Source: Mariaggregatimicrobium sp964498785
Lineage (GTDB): Bacteria; Zhuqueibacterota; Zhuqueibacteria; Thermofontimicrobiales; Thiofontviventaceae
NCBI GenBank assembly: GCA_964498785.1
Contig: CAZCJL010000045.1
Location: 1-49,097 of the forward strand
Direction of reading: 5' to 3'
DNA: 49,097 bases
Of the stretch, positions 7,273 through 15,214 are shown piece after piece. The notes below the pieces were generated by a model, which ran no database searches, was not told where the DNA came from, and saw only the letters and a program-made list of their open reading frames with translations. Positions within the stretch are counted from its first letter, which is position 1, and each line of letters opens with the position of its first letter. A program made the position numbers and the translations under genes.

Positions 7273-10179
7273 CTAATAGAGACTCCAATACGCTGAAACA
7301 GAACATGAGAAAAAGTTATAGCTCGAATCAAAGCGATAGGAACTTCCTGTACTAATTTTACCGTGGAGCACAAATTTTTTCACCGGCTGATACTGAATTG
7401 TACCATCGATCTGCCTGAGAATAATATCCAGTTCAGGCAGGTAGCCGACTTTTGCTCCGAAATTAATATTCATCGCCTTTAGCTGTTCTGGTCGCCACTC
7501 CATCCAAAGACTATGGGAGTCAAGATTTTGTGGTGAATAATAGAGCATTTTACTGCTGTTGCTTTCCGGTACAAACGGGGCCTGATATTTATAATTTAAA
7601 TATTGAGACTCATACCCGAGCGTCGTATTTGTGAAAAACTCCCTGCCGATTCGCATCAGCACATCATTTCCTTCATTACCGTCGGAGATTGATATGTAAC
7701 TAAAATGGCCGGACACCGTTATTTTGGATTGACTTTGATAGAATCCAGTAAATTTATAAAAATCGACATCGAATCTTCGATCCACTAAAAACGGCGAATA
7801 CAGAATCAATGCAGCATCATTATTTTCATAGAATATCGCGGTGTTTAATCGATCTTCGATTGAATACGAAATTGATGCATCTGTTACATTACGGCTTGTT
7901 TCGCCCATTGAATTCATTTTGCCAAATCCACTGCTTATTTTCAGGTCAGCTAACGGCTTTATTATCAATCGACCCTTAAATGAAGTAAAATCACGTTGCT
8001 GATTCTCGGATGTGATTTTCGCTTTTAAGAATGAAGCCCCAACAGTGAGAAACGAAACCAATCCCACCTGACCGCTGCCACCTAGATGGTAAATTTGAAA
8101 ATTTTGATTATCCGAGTAAAAGTTGACCAATGGATTAAATCCAAGATGATCCGGAATGGTGGAAAACACTTTCCCCAGGCCGGTCTTGGGCAAATACGTA
8201 AATCGCGTTTTCACCATTTCCGTTTGCCGTGCATCCAACGTTTCCCCCAGCAATTCTGAATAAACCGCCCTGGCCTTTTTATACTCTTTTTTTTGTAAAA
8301 AAGCATCCCCTAAAAATAATCGGCATTCAAAATGATCCGGTTTTTCGCGACAAAGCGTATTAAATTCTGTTAGTGCAGAATCAACATCACCATTCCAAAG
8401 CAATGTTTTTGCTCTTTTCACAGCAATTTCAAAATTATATTCTTCTGCTAACAATTTGCTAAAGACACTGATGGCTTTTTTCAGATTTTTTGCACTGATA
8501 TTTAGTTCCGCATATTCCACCAGAATCGTTCTTTGCGGTTTAGCAACCCGATCAAAATATAACCCATATATTTCAAGCGCTTCTTCATATTTTTCGCGAA
8601 GAATCAGTTCTCGACCTTTTTCAAGAATTTGATAAACCTTTCGTTCCTGATCCGCTTTTAGTTCGGATTGATAATACTTTTCCACAGCGGGAATTTCTTT
8701 ATTTGTGGGATCCAACGTCTTTGCCAATTCAATATATTCGTATGCAGTATCTAAATCTTGTTTGGTAATATTCAAAGACGCCAGGCTTAAAATCGCGTAA
8801 ATATTGCGCGGAATCCGGTTATGCACATTTTCCAAATATTCCCGTGCCATATCTAAATCTTTTCCTTCCCAAACAAATACCTGCCCCAGTAAAAGCTGAT
8901 AATCAAGATTATTTGGGTCTCTTTTAAGCAACATTTTTAAAATATTTTCTGCTTCATCCGGTTTACCGTACCAGGCGCAATGCTGGGCATAACGGAACGC
9001 CATTTTCGGGTCAGATTCGATCGGAACGTTTTTAAAATAGGTTTTCATTACATTAATTGAATTTTGAAACAGACCGAGATTATTGTAGTAAACAGTCAAT
9101 TTCTCCATAATTTCCCGATCAGAGCGATTATCTTCAAATTTATCCGCATATTCGGAAATAAGCATTTCGTACAAGCTATCTTTTAGTGATTTGATAAAAT
9201 CCGGATTTTCTTCAGATTCAAGATTTTTTTCATAAATTTCCGCATGAGTTGCAGCTTGCTCATACGTGTCATGTTTCATAAATTCTTTGATTAGTAGCAA
9301 CCGAATTTTGTTATTTTTCGGATTCATATTTAATAACTGGAGGTATTTCTGACGTAGACTTTGCGCTGGCTGCTGTTGTTGTAAGGTCCCGGAAATCTCG
9401 CCGGTATCTGGTTCTAATGTCGGAAACTTCCTTCCTTTTGCCTGCATCAGGCCTTCCTGCGCTTCTTTATAAAATGGCTTAATTTCCAACGCTCGCTCAA
9501 ATGTCTGAATTGCTTGTTTATATTTTCCTAACCACAACAAAAAATAGCCATACCGACTAATTAGTTTGTGATCATTGGGATAACGGGTCAAATATCTGCG
9601 TAATATTTGTTCCCCTTTTTTTAGCTCATTATTATTTGCCAAAATTTCTGCATATCGAATCACTTTTTCAGAGCTGAGATCATCTAATTCAAAGTATTTG
9701 CCATACCAGTTTTCAGCCTTCTGCCAATCACCAAATTCCTCGTAAAGCTGACCCAGCGCAAAATAGTGTTCTGTTAAATTGGGATTGATTTTCAGCTCCC
9801 GTTTATATTTATCGATTCTTTGCTGAATAATTTGATGATGTTTATCAGTCACTCGTTTCAGGTGTTGTTGATAGGTCACATTCTGAGGCGCCAGTTGTAT
9901 TGCTTGATTAAAATCGATGATTGCATATTTAAATTGCCCCCGATTTTCATAGCTCAATCCGCGCAAAATATAAGCATCCGATGCATCCGGGTGCAAGGTG
10001 ATCAATTCACTTAATAACGCTATTGCCTCTCCATAGCGCCCGGCAGACATGTGTTTTTGAGCTTCATGTTTTAATGATGAAGGCGTGCTTTGCGCGATTG
10101 TTAATTGAGGTAACCACATAACCCATATTATAATCCGTATATTTTTTAACAAATCAGGCATCTTCCAAAAATCCCACAT
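7273..10179 (-). CDS. TPR-repeat outer-membrane beta-barrel protein (PgaA/PelB-like polysaccharide exporter)
   Basis: The 968-residue protein has a signal peptide (about 1-29). A long array of tetratricopeptide repeats runs to about residue 660; consensus-like helices include AIALLSELITLHPDASDAY and AIQTFERALEIKPFYKEA. The last ~280 residues alternate polar and hydrophobic residues as beta strands and end in the aromatic AYWSLY, typical of outer-membrane barrels recognised by BamA. PgaA, PelB, BcsC and AlgK/AlgE show this scaffold-plus-porin plan, in which the TPRs guide the polymer to the pore. It is the first gene of the minus-strand operon and has the GT2 synthase immediately downstream. 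The assignment rests on architecture and context, not on a recognised family match. Confidence 0.78.
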   Translation of the reverse strand: MWDFWKMPDLLKNIRIIIWVMWLPQLTIAQSTPSSLKHEAQKHMSAGRYGEAIALLSELITLHPDASDAYILRGLSYENRGQFKYAIIDFNQAIQLAPQNVTYQQHLKRVTDKHHQIIQQRIDKYKRELKINPNLTEHYFALGQLYEEFGDWQKAENWYGKYFELDDLSSEKVIRYAEILANNNELKKGEQILRRYLTRYPNDHKLISRYGYFLLWLGKYKQAIQTFERALEIKPFYKEAQEGLMQAKGRKFPTLEPDTGEISGTLQQQQPAQSLRQKYLQLLNMNPKNNKIRLLLIKEFMKHDTYEQAATHAEIYEKNLESEENPDFIKSLKDSLYEMLISEYADKFEDNRSDREIMEKLTVYYNNLGLFQNSINVMKTYFKNVPIESDPKMAFRYAQHCAWYGKPDEAENILKMLLKRDPNNLDYQLLLGQVFVWEGKDLDMAREYLENVHNRIPRNIYAILSLASLNITKQDLDTAYEYIELAKTLDPTNKEIPAVEKYYQSELKADQERKVYQILEKGRELILREKYEEALEIYGLYFDRVAKPQRTILVEYAELNISAKNLKKAISVFSKLLAEEYNFEIAVKRAKTLLWNGDVDSALTEFNTLCREKPDHFECRLFLGDAFLQKKEYKKARAVYSELLGETLDARQTEMVKTRFTYLPKTGLGKVFSTIPDHLGFNPLVNFYSDNQNFQIYHLGGSGQVGLVSFLTVGASFLKAKITSENQQRDFTSFKGRLIIKPLADLKISSGFGKMNSMGETSRNVTDASISYSIEDRLNTAIFYENNDAALILYSPFLVDRRFDVDFYKFTGFYQSQSKITVSGHFSYISISDGNEGNDVLMRIGREFFTNTTLGYESQYLNYKYQAPFVPESNSSKMLYYSPQNLDSHSLWMEWRPEQLKAMNINFGAKVGYLPELDIILRQIDGTIQYQPVKKFVLHGKISTGSSYRFDSSYNFFSCSVSAYWSLY

Positions 10180-10563
10180 ATTAAATAGTTACTAAACCGC
10201 TTATTATCTATTATTGATTCGGCATTATTAGTAATATCATTAGGTTGCAATATATGGAAAATTGCTGTGATACAGGTGAAGAACAGGATTAATAAAACAG
10301 TTTACAGGGTTGATTTTTTTTTAGGGAAAGGGGGAATGAAAGACAAAGCTATCTCAGCGAAAGAGTGAATCCATAGTCAAAATTTTTGACGAGTATGATT
10401 TTTACTCTTTTCGCTGACTTTATAACTTTTATAATATTAAATAAATTCGTAACTATCCAGGCGTCACTCCTGCGAATGCAGGTGTCTCCCTTTTCAATGT
10501 GAATAAGTGAGATAAAAATTTATATCATACCTGCAAAGAAAAGCATTTTCTGATTGCGGAATT
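10180..10563. other. Intergenic region with a hairpin and a REP-like palindrome
   Basis: I see no gene in this stretch. It holds a long inverted repeat: TCAGCGAAAGAGTGAAT at 10354-10370 pairs with 10398-10417. A REP-like palindrome sits at 10461-10490 (CTCCTGCGAATGCAGG core) and matches the palindromes inside the MITE at 361-395. The region must also contain the promoter of the exopolysaccharide operon, which starts at 10179 on the minus strand, but no clear sigma-70 boxes stand out. Confidence 0.5.
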
Positions 10564-10703
10564 ATGAAGACCTGTTATGTGTACATGATGGCAAACAAGT
10601 ATAACAATGTACTTTACACCGGAGTTACAAACAACTTTATTAGACGTGTGTATGAACATAAAAAGAATTTGATCGGGGGATTTACAAAAAAAGACAATTG
10701 CCA
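10564..10703 (+). pseudogene. 5' half of a GIY-YIG nuclease gene truncated by an element
   Basis: The first ~47 codons encode a clean GIY-YIG N-terminus: CYVYMMANKYNNVLYTGVT, then RRVYEHKKNLIGGFTKKDNCH, which carries the Y-V-Y, Y-T-G-V and R-R-x-x-E-H features of the family. Coding then runs into the repeat element after AATTGCCA (10696-10703), the same target bases as at the left locus. The open frame continues to 10824, but those residues are encoded by repeat DNA. The full gene would be about 90 codons; its second half is found at 33-177 on the other strand. Confidence 0.75.
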
Positions 10704-10796
10704 CTTGCTACCAGACACTTTTTGTAAAATATCATTTTTTGGTTCATTGTCATGCCCGGGGCTGTATCAAAAGTCATTTTTTGGCGTCATTCCTGC
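10673..10796 (+). repeat. Right copy of the 124-bp inverted repeat
   Basis: This stretch is the inverted partner of 384-507, at roughly 97% identity by eye and without gaps. After 10796 the sequence diverges from the left copy, within a REP-like palindrome. Confidence 0.8.
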
Positions 10797-10820
10797 ATCC
10801 GCAGTAATGACAGCTCTATG
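10704..10820 (+). mobile_element. Deleted copy of the MITE-like element
   Basis: It starts with the same end as the left element (CTTGCTACCAGACAC) directly after the AATTGCCA target bases. It matches the left copy to 10796 and then breaks off in a palindrome, ending GACAGCTCT. The other end of the outer element is missing, so this is a fragment. Confidence 0.6.
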
Positions 10821-10846
10821 CTGAATAGTAATATAAATTCATAAAA

Positions 10847-11686
10847 TTACAGCCCAATACTTGATTTTAAAGCCTGATCGGTTTCATAATAATTATCTGC
10901 TCTTTTATAGTCAAATAGCTCATTTGTTGCACCTGCTTGTTCATAACACTCGTCTTGACTGAAATTATCACGATTGTCCGATCTATTACCAATCTGGTTA
11001 TTTGAACGGATTAAATGATCATCCACGAATTGACCCTGCGGATGACCGGCATGCGGTACAATCGAGATTGTGCTGTTTGTTTCATTTGGATTATGTTTAT
11101 TACTCTGTTTGTATAAATTGATAACTCCATTGACAATGTCTTCCAACTGTTTCGCAAAATATACTTCATCAGACGAAGTTGCTTCCTTCATCACAAACAC
11201 ACTGGTGATTAAGTTATCTTCCAATGTTTCTACAACTTCATTAAAAACGTCACGGAACATTTCCTTATCAGCAAAACCCATATATTGTGTAAGTTCATCA
11301 AAAACAATTCCTGATGGTTTGTATTCATCTGCGACCTTAATGATATCATATAGAAATTCCGACAAATATTCGTCATGTTCTCGCTGAATACGTTCAATTT
11401 TAGGAGGAACCATCCGTAAAATGATCAATTTATTATCATCAATTAGCGGCTGAATATTCAAACCCTGGGAATATGCATTAACGATTAATTTTCGCGGTCT
11501 GACATTTGTAAAAAACACACATACCTCGCCTCCGGAGGCAATGTTATACGCATATTGCAAAGCTGTTGAAGTTTTACCAGATTTAGGTTGTCCGTTTATC
11601 AAATAGGTACTACCAGTATAAAAGCCACCCCAATTTTTATCCACAAACGGAATTCCTGAAGACTTTATTTTTATTGTATTATTCAT
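10847..11686 (-). CDS. KaiC/RecA-like single-domain ATPase
   Basis: The protein is about 279 residues from ATG 11686; a TTG at 11695 would add three residues. An N-terminal S-G-I-P-x-x-D segment precedes a Walker A motif GQPKSGKT (about 32-39). A Walker B-like GIVFDELT follows, in the order seen in KaiC-like and RadA/GvpD-type ATPases. The C-terminal ~70 residues are Asn/Asp-rich and unlike the core. Proteins of this class act as ATP-dependent signalling or regulatory switches, and the partner is not evident here. The gene stands alone: its upstream neighbour is the divergent ferredoxin operon, and its downstream side is the repeat cluster. Family placement is firm; function is unknown. Confidence 0.7.
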   Translation of the reverse strand: MNNTIKIKSSGIPFVDKNWGGFYTGSTYLINGQPKSGKTSTALQYAYNIASGGEVCVFFTNVRPRKLIVNAYSQGLNIQPLIDDNKLIILRMVPPKIERIQREHDEYLSEFLYDIIKVADEYKPSGIVFDELTQYMGFADKEMFRDVFNEVVETLEDNLITSVFVMKEATSSDEVYFAKQLEDIVNGVINLYKQSNKHNPNETNSTISIVPHAGHPQGQFVDDHLIRSNNQIGNRSDNRDNFSQDECYEQAGATNELFDYKRADNYYETDQALKSSIGL

Positions 11687-11861
11687 GATTTTCAACTCAA
11701 CTTAATAATTTATTATTAGTTTGTATTTTTAAATTCGCTCTAATAGCATACATTTATTATGCCAAAAGATTTCGACATATATTAACATATTAGATAACAA
11801 AGGATTAACGAATTAATTATTTTTTTTTATCACACTGCGATAACAGCAAAAAAATTCCAAA

Positions 11862-11878
11862 TTGAGAAAATTTCTCAA
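11862..11878. promoter_or_regulatory. Perfect 17-bp palindrome, candidate operator
   Basis: TTGAGAAA-A-TTTCTCAA is a perfect inverted repeat in the ~450-bp gap between the divergent KaiC-like ATPase and ferredoxin genes. A further half-like TGAGATAA follows. It lacks a T-run, so it is not a typical terminator. I see no gene in the rest of 11687-12144 apart from the promoter at 12014. Confidence 0.35.
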
Positions 11879-12013
11879 AATGAGATAATTAACCAAAAAT
11901 CACCACAACCGTAATAACGACGAGTGTGACGACTGAAAGTTAAGTTGATCAGGTTTAACAAACAAATCCTTCGCGCCAACCAAAATTCGCACTAATTCGT
12001 TCAGAAAAAATCC

Positions 12014-12042
12014 TTGCATAAGTGGAAAAAAAGTGTTATAAT
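12014..12042 (+). promoter_or_regulatory. Sigma-70-type promoter of the 2-oxoacid oxidoreductase operon
   Basis: TTGCAT at 12014-12019 and a perfect TATAAT at 12037-12042 are separated by 17 bp. The leader to the ferredoxin ATG would be about 95 nt. Confidence 0.6.
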
Positions 12043-12144
12043 TAATGTGGCCTCACTATTAATCAAATAACGTGATTTAATGATTTTACAAAATAATATT
12101 CTAAAATATAATATAAATTCCTAATAGATGTAAGGAGGAGGAGC

Positions 12145-12399
12145 ATGCCTGAAGAATACGTTGAGGTAGACCTACCTTTGCCATTCATGGAAGTGGTCAG
12201 TAACTTATGTAAAGGATGTGGTTTATGCATTGAACATTGTCCAAAAGACTGCATTGAATTCACGAAAAAATTTAATGAATTGGGCTACAAATATGCTGCT
12301 TACACAGGAGAAGGATGTACAGGTTGCGGAATCTGTTTTTACGCCTGTCCGGAGCCAGGGGCAATAATCGTATATAAAAAAGTGAGGGAGAAAAAATAA
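12145..12399 (+). CDS. 2-oxoacid:ferredoxin oxidoreductase, ferredoxin (delta) subunit
   Basis: The 84-residue protein has two [4Fe-4S] motifs: CKGCGLCIEHCP and CTGCGICFYACPEPGAI. It carries electrons from the thiamine-diphosphate site of the 2-oxoacid oxidoreductase to free ferredoxin. The start has a strong ribosome site (AAGGAGGAGGAGC). Its TAA overlaps the ATG of the alpha gene, so the two are translationally coupled. The small stand-alone delta subunit is usual for the Kor and Vor types. Confidence 0.88.
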   Translation: MPEEYVEVDLPLPFMEVVSNLCKGCGLCIEHCPKDCIEFTKKFNELGYKYAAYTGEGCTGCGICFYACPEPGAIIVYKKVREKK

Positions 12400-13442
12400 T
12401 GCAGAAAGAGCTAATTAAAGGAAACGAAGCTGTAATAAAGGGAGCTTTAATGGCAGGCTGCAGTCTTTATTTCGGATATCCTATCACTCCGGCAAGTGAA
12501 ATTGCCCAGGCTGCCGCATATTATTTTCCGCTATTAGGAGGTACATTTGTTCAGGCAGAGAGCGAGGTTGCGGCAATAAACATGGTTTATGGCGCATCTA
12601 GCGCTGGTATGCGGGTTATGACCGCATCTTCCGGTCCGGGACTAAGTTTAAAACAGGAAGGAATTTCCTATTGTGCAGGTTCGGAATTACCGTGTGTAAT
12701 TATTGACGTAATGCGAGCCGGTCCGGGATTGGGAAATATCTGGCCGGAACAGGGTGATTATAATCAGATGGTTAAAGGTGGTGGACACGGGAATTACCGC
12801 AATATCGTTCTCGCACCAAATTCAGCTCAGGAAATGTGCGACCTGACGATGCTTGCATTTGAACTCTCCGACAAGTATCGCAATCCGTGTATCGTAATTA
12901 CCGACGCTTATATCGGACAAATGATGGAGCCGGTTGAATTTCCGGGCACCCGAAAAAAAGTGCCTTTTAAAGAATGGGCATTATATGGCGATAAAAAGAG
13001 TAAAAAAAACCTCGTGACTTCGATTCTAATGAATACCCATCTTGAAGAGGAACACAACAAAAAGCTACAGCAAAAATATCAGACGATTACAGAAAATGAA
13101 GTTTTATATGAAGCATTAAATACAGAAGAAGCCGATATAATCCTGGTTGGATACGGAATCATTTCGCGAATACTGTTAAATGTGATGGAAATCCTCAGAA
13201 AACAGGGCAAAAAAGTGGGGCTCATCCGCCCGATTACATTATTTCCGTTTCCTTCGCAAATCGTCTCACAAGTTGCGGACTCGGTAAAGAGCTTTTTGGT
13301 TGTTGAATTAAGCAACGGACAAATGCTCGACGATATAAAACTTGCCGTAAATGGAAAAAAAGACGTGCATTTTTACAACCGAATGGGAGGCGCGGTCCCC
13401 TCTGTTGATGAAATTGTTGACATTGTAAAAAAGTACGTATAG
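12399..13442 (+). CDS. 2-oxoacid:ferredoxin oxidoreductase alpha subunit (VorB/KorA type)
   Basis: The 347-residue protein has YFGYPITPASE near residue 24, AESEVAAINMVYGAS, SSGPGLSLKQEG, and the GPGLGNIWPEQGDY loop. This is the pyrimidine-binding half of the TPP site in the VOR/KOR group. The length and the GGHGNYR segment fit the 3-methyl-2-oxobutanoate (VorB) annotation best, but 2-oxoglutarate remains possible. With the beta-gamma subunit it oxidatively decarboxylates a 2-oxoacid to acyl-CoA and reduces ferredoxin. It is the second gene of the operon. Confidence 0.87.
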   Translation: MQKELIKGNEAVIKGALMAGCSLYFGYPITPASEIAQAAAYYFPLLGGTFVQAESEVAAINMVYGASSAGMRVMTASSGPGLSLKQEGISYCAGSELPCVIIDVMRAGPGLGNIWPEQGDYNQMVKGGGHGNYRNIVLAPNSAQEMCDLTMLAFELSDKYRNPCIVITDAYIGQMMEPVEFPGTRKKVPFKEWALYGDKKSKKNLVTSILMNTHLEEEHNKKLQQKYQTITENEVLYEALNTEEADIILVGYGIISRILLNVMEILRKQGKKVGLIRPITLFPFPSQIVSQVADSVKSFLVVELSNGQMLDDIKLAVNGKKDVHFYNRMGGAVPSVDEIVDIVKKYV

Positions 13443-13465
13443 TATAAGAAATTAAGGAGAACGTA

Positions 13466-14902
13466 ATGAAGGCAGCAGTCTTAAGAAAACCAAAAGCCTT
13501 TTATGATAAATTTGAACGCAAAGGAAAAGCCCAGCAACAAACAACCCATTATTGTCCCGGATGCGGACATGGAAATCTACACAAAATTATTGCCGAAGCG
13601 CTTACCGATTTTGGCGTTGATGATCAGGCTATTATTGTTTCACCGGTTGGCTGTTCTGTATTTGCTTATTATTATTTCGATACTGGTAATATTCAAGCAG
13701 CACATGGTCGAGCGCCGGCAGTGGCTACCGGACTAAAACGCGCTAATCCCGAAAGCATTGTCATTTCTTATCAGGGCGATGGTGACCTTGCCGCAATCGG
13801 AGGCGACGAGATTATTCAGGCCGCAAATCGGGGAGAAAATATGACCGTCATTTTCGTAAACAACGCTATTTACGGGATGACTGGCGGGCAAATGGCTCCG
13901 ACTACACTCATTGGGCAAAAAACAACAACCAGCCCCTATGGCCGCAAAGCCGCGAATGAGGGCTACCCCATCCGGATGTCGGAAATTATTGCTACACTGG
14001 AAGCGCCGGTTTTTGTAGAACGTACGGCGCTTGTTGATTTTAAAACAATTAATCATACCAAACGTTCTATTCGTAAAGCTATTAAAAACCAAATTGATAA
14101 AAAAGGATTCTCGTTTATTGAAGTCCTGTCTCCCTGCCCCACTGGTTGGAAAATAACACCTGTGGAATCGCAACAATGGATTCAAAACTATATGATGCCC
14201 TATTTCCCGGTTCAGGTATTTAAAGATGTTCTTGATCAACGTGAACCGATAAAACCAGAATACCACGATTACTCTGATAAGGAAGTACTGGATGTACTCG
14301 GTTTAAGTAAATTGGGCGAAAAGAAAAAAGTTGATCCAACTTTTCTTGAGAATTTTCCCACTCAAAACATGAAAATCGCTGGATTTGGAGGTCAGGGTGT
14401 TTTATCTGCCGGCGTCGTAATGGCCGCATGCGCAATGAATGAAAATCTTGAGGTTAGCTGGCTCCCCTCGTATGGTCCCGAAATGCGGGGAGGCACCGCA
14501 AACTGTAGTGTCATTCTATCAAACAACCGGATTGGATCTCCGTTAACAACCAATCCAAATGTGTTAATCGTAATGAACAGCCCTTCTCTGGACGCATTCG
14601 AAGACGATGTTGAACCCGGAGGCCTGATCATTGTAAATACCTCTATTGTCGATCGAAAAGTGAAGCGGGATGATGTCGATGTCCTTTACATCCCGTTGAC
14701 AGAAATCGCCTCTAACCTTGGACTTACTGCCGCTGCAAATATGGTTTGTCTGGGCGCTTATCTGGAATATACGCAAATCATCGATTATCAAAGCTTATTC
14801 GATATTATTCCACTCGCCATTAAAAAGAAAAATTTAATTGATACGAATTTAAAAGCAGTAGAGGCCGGTGTAAAATACATTCATGATAATTATTCCTCAT
14901 AA
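13466..14902 (+). CDS. 2-oxoacid:ferredoxin oxidoreductase, fused beta (TPP) and gamma subunits
   Basis: Residues 1 to about 295 are the TPP-binding beta subunit: CPGCGHGNLHK, SPVGCSVFAYYYF, QGDGDLAAIGGDE as the TPP motif, and NNAIYGMTGGQ. Residues about 302-478 are the gamma subunit (GFGGQGVLSAG, WLPSYGPEMRGGTANC). The two are separate genes in many organisms and fused here, with an internal Met at the junction (14369). A GGAG ribosome site precedes the ATG and the gap from the alpha gene is 23 bp. The operon then encodes a complete complex of delta, alpha and beta-gamma chains. The fusion itself is seen in other bacterial Vor/Kor loci. Confidence 0.87.
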   Translation: MKAAVLRKPKAFYDKFERKGKAQQQTTHYCPGCGHGNLHKIIAEALTDFGVDDQAIIVSPVGCSVFAYYYFDTGNIQAAHGRAPAVATGLKRANPESIVISYQGDGDLAAIGGDEIIQAANRGENMTVIFVNNAIYGMTGGQMAPTTLIGQKTTTSPYGRKAANEGYPIRMSEIIATLEAPVFVERTALVDFKTINHTKRSIRKAIKNQIDKKGFSFIEVLSPCPTGWKITPVESQQWIQNYMMPYFPVQVFKDVLDQREPIKPEYHDYSDKEVLDVLGLSKLGEKKKVDPTFLENFPTQNMKIAGFGGQGVLSAGVVMAACAMNENLEVSWLPSYGPEMRGGTANCSVILSNNRIGSPLTTNPNVLIVMNSPSLDAFEDDVEPGGLIIVNTSIVDRKVKRDDVDVLYIPLTEIASNLGLTAAANMVCLGAYLEYTQIIDYQSLFDIIPLAIKKKNLIDTNLKAVEAGVKYIHDNYSS

Positions 14903-14977
14903 AAGTTTTAAATTTTCATTAAAATTTTTATTTTGGGAACAAAATAACATCTAACTTAATTAAAAAGAACTGTAAAG

Positions 14978-15014
14978 ATTACCCTTTCATAGTGTAATAC
15001 TATGGAAGGGTAAT
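14978..15014 (+). terminator. Stem-loop after the oxidoreductase operon, probable terminator
   Basis: A 16-bp stem with one mismatch (14978-14993 with 14999-15014) and a 5-base loop lies 75 bp after the stop codon. The tail is T-rich but not a clean T-run, so termination strength is uncertain. Confidence 0.5.
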
Positions 15015-15064
15015 TCATTATTTCTCAATAAATATTCTTATTTTAAAGGATTTAAAATAATTTT

Positions 15065-15200
15065 AGAGCTGTATCAAAAAACAGCGTTTTAAAAATAATA
15101 TCAATACCGGTTCATATATGAATCTAACAAAAACTAAACCGTAAGTAATTTTTGTCCTGCCATTTCAACGGAACAAAAATTTGGTTTTTGATATGGCTCC
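15065..15200. mobile_element. MITE-like inverted-repeat unit, 136 bp
   Basis: AGAGCTGTATCA at the left end is matched by TGATATGGCTCC at the right, with adjoining A- and T-rich bases extending the match. The ends and size resemble the 135-bp unit at 288-422, while the interior is unrelated. It ends 14 bp before the ATG of the next gene, so it forms nearly the entire upstream region of that gene. Confidence 0.5.
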
Positions 15201-15214
15201 GATTAAAACATTAG

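Noticed and set aside
10461..10490. Possible CRISPR or tandem repeat array from the CCTGCGAATGCAGG palindromes
   Set aside because: The palindromes are dispersed single units without regular spacing or spacers; they fit REP-like elements.
10704..10824. Continuation of the GIY-YIG frame as a longer protein
   Set aside because: These codons lie in repeat DNA that is also present, inverted, in the left copy; the family residues stop at the insertion point.
13733..14266. Long minus-strand frame (177 codons) opposite the beta-gamma gene
   Set aside because: It is fully antisense to a well-supported gene and has no recognisable protein features.
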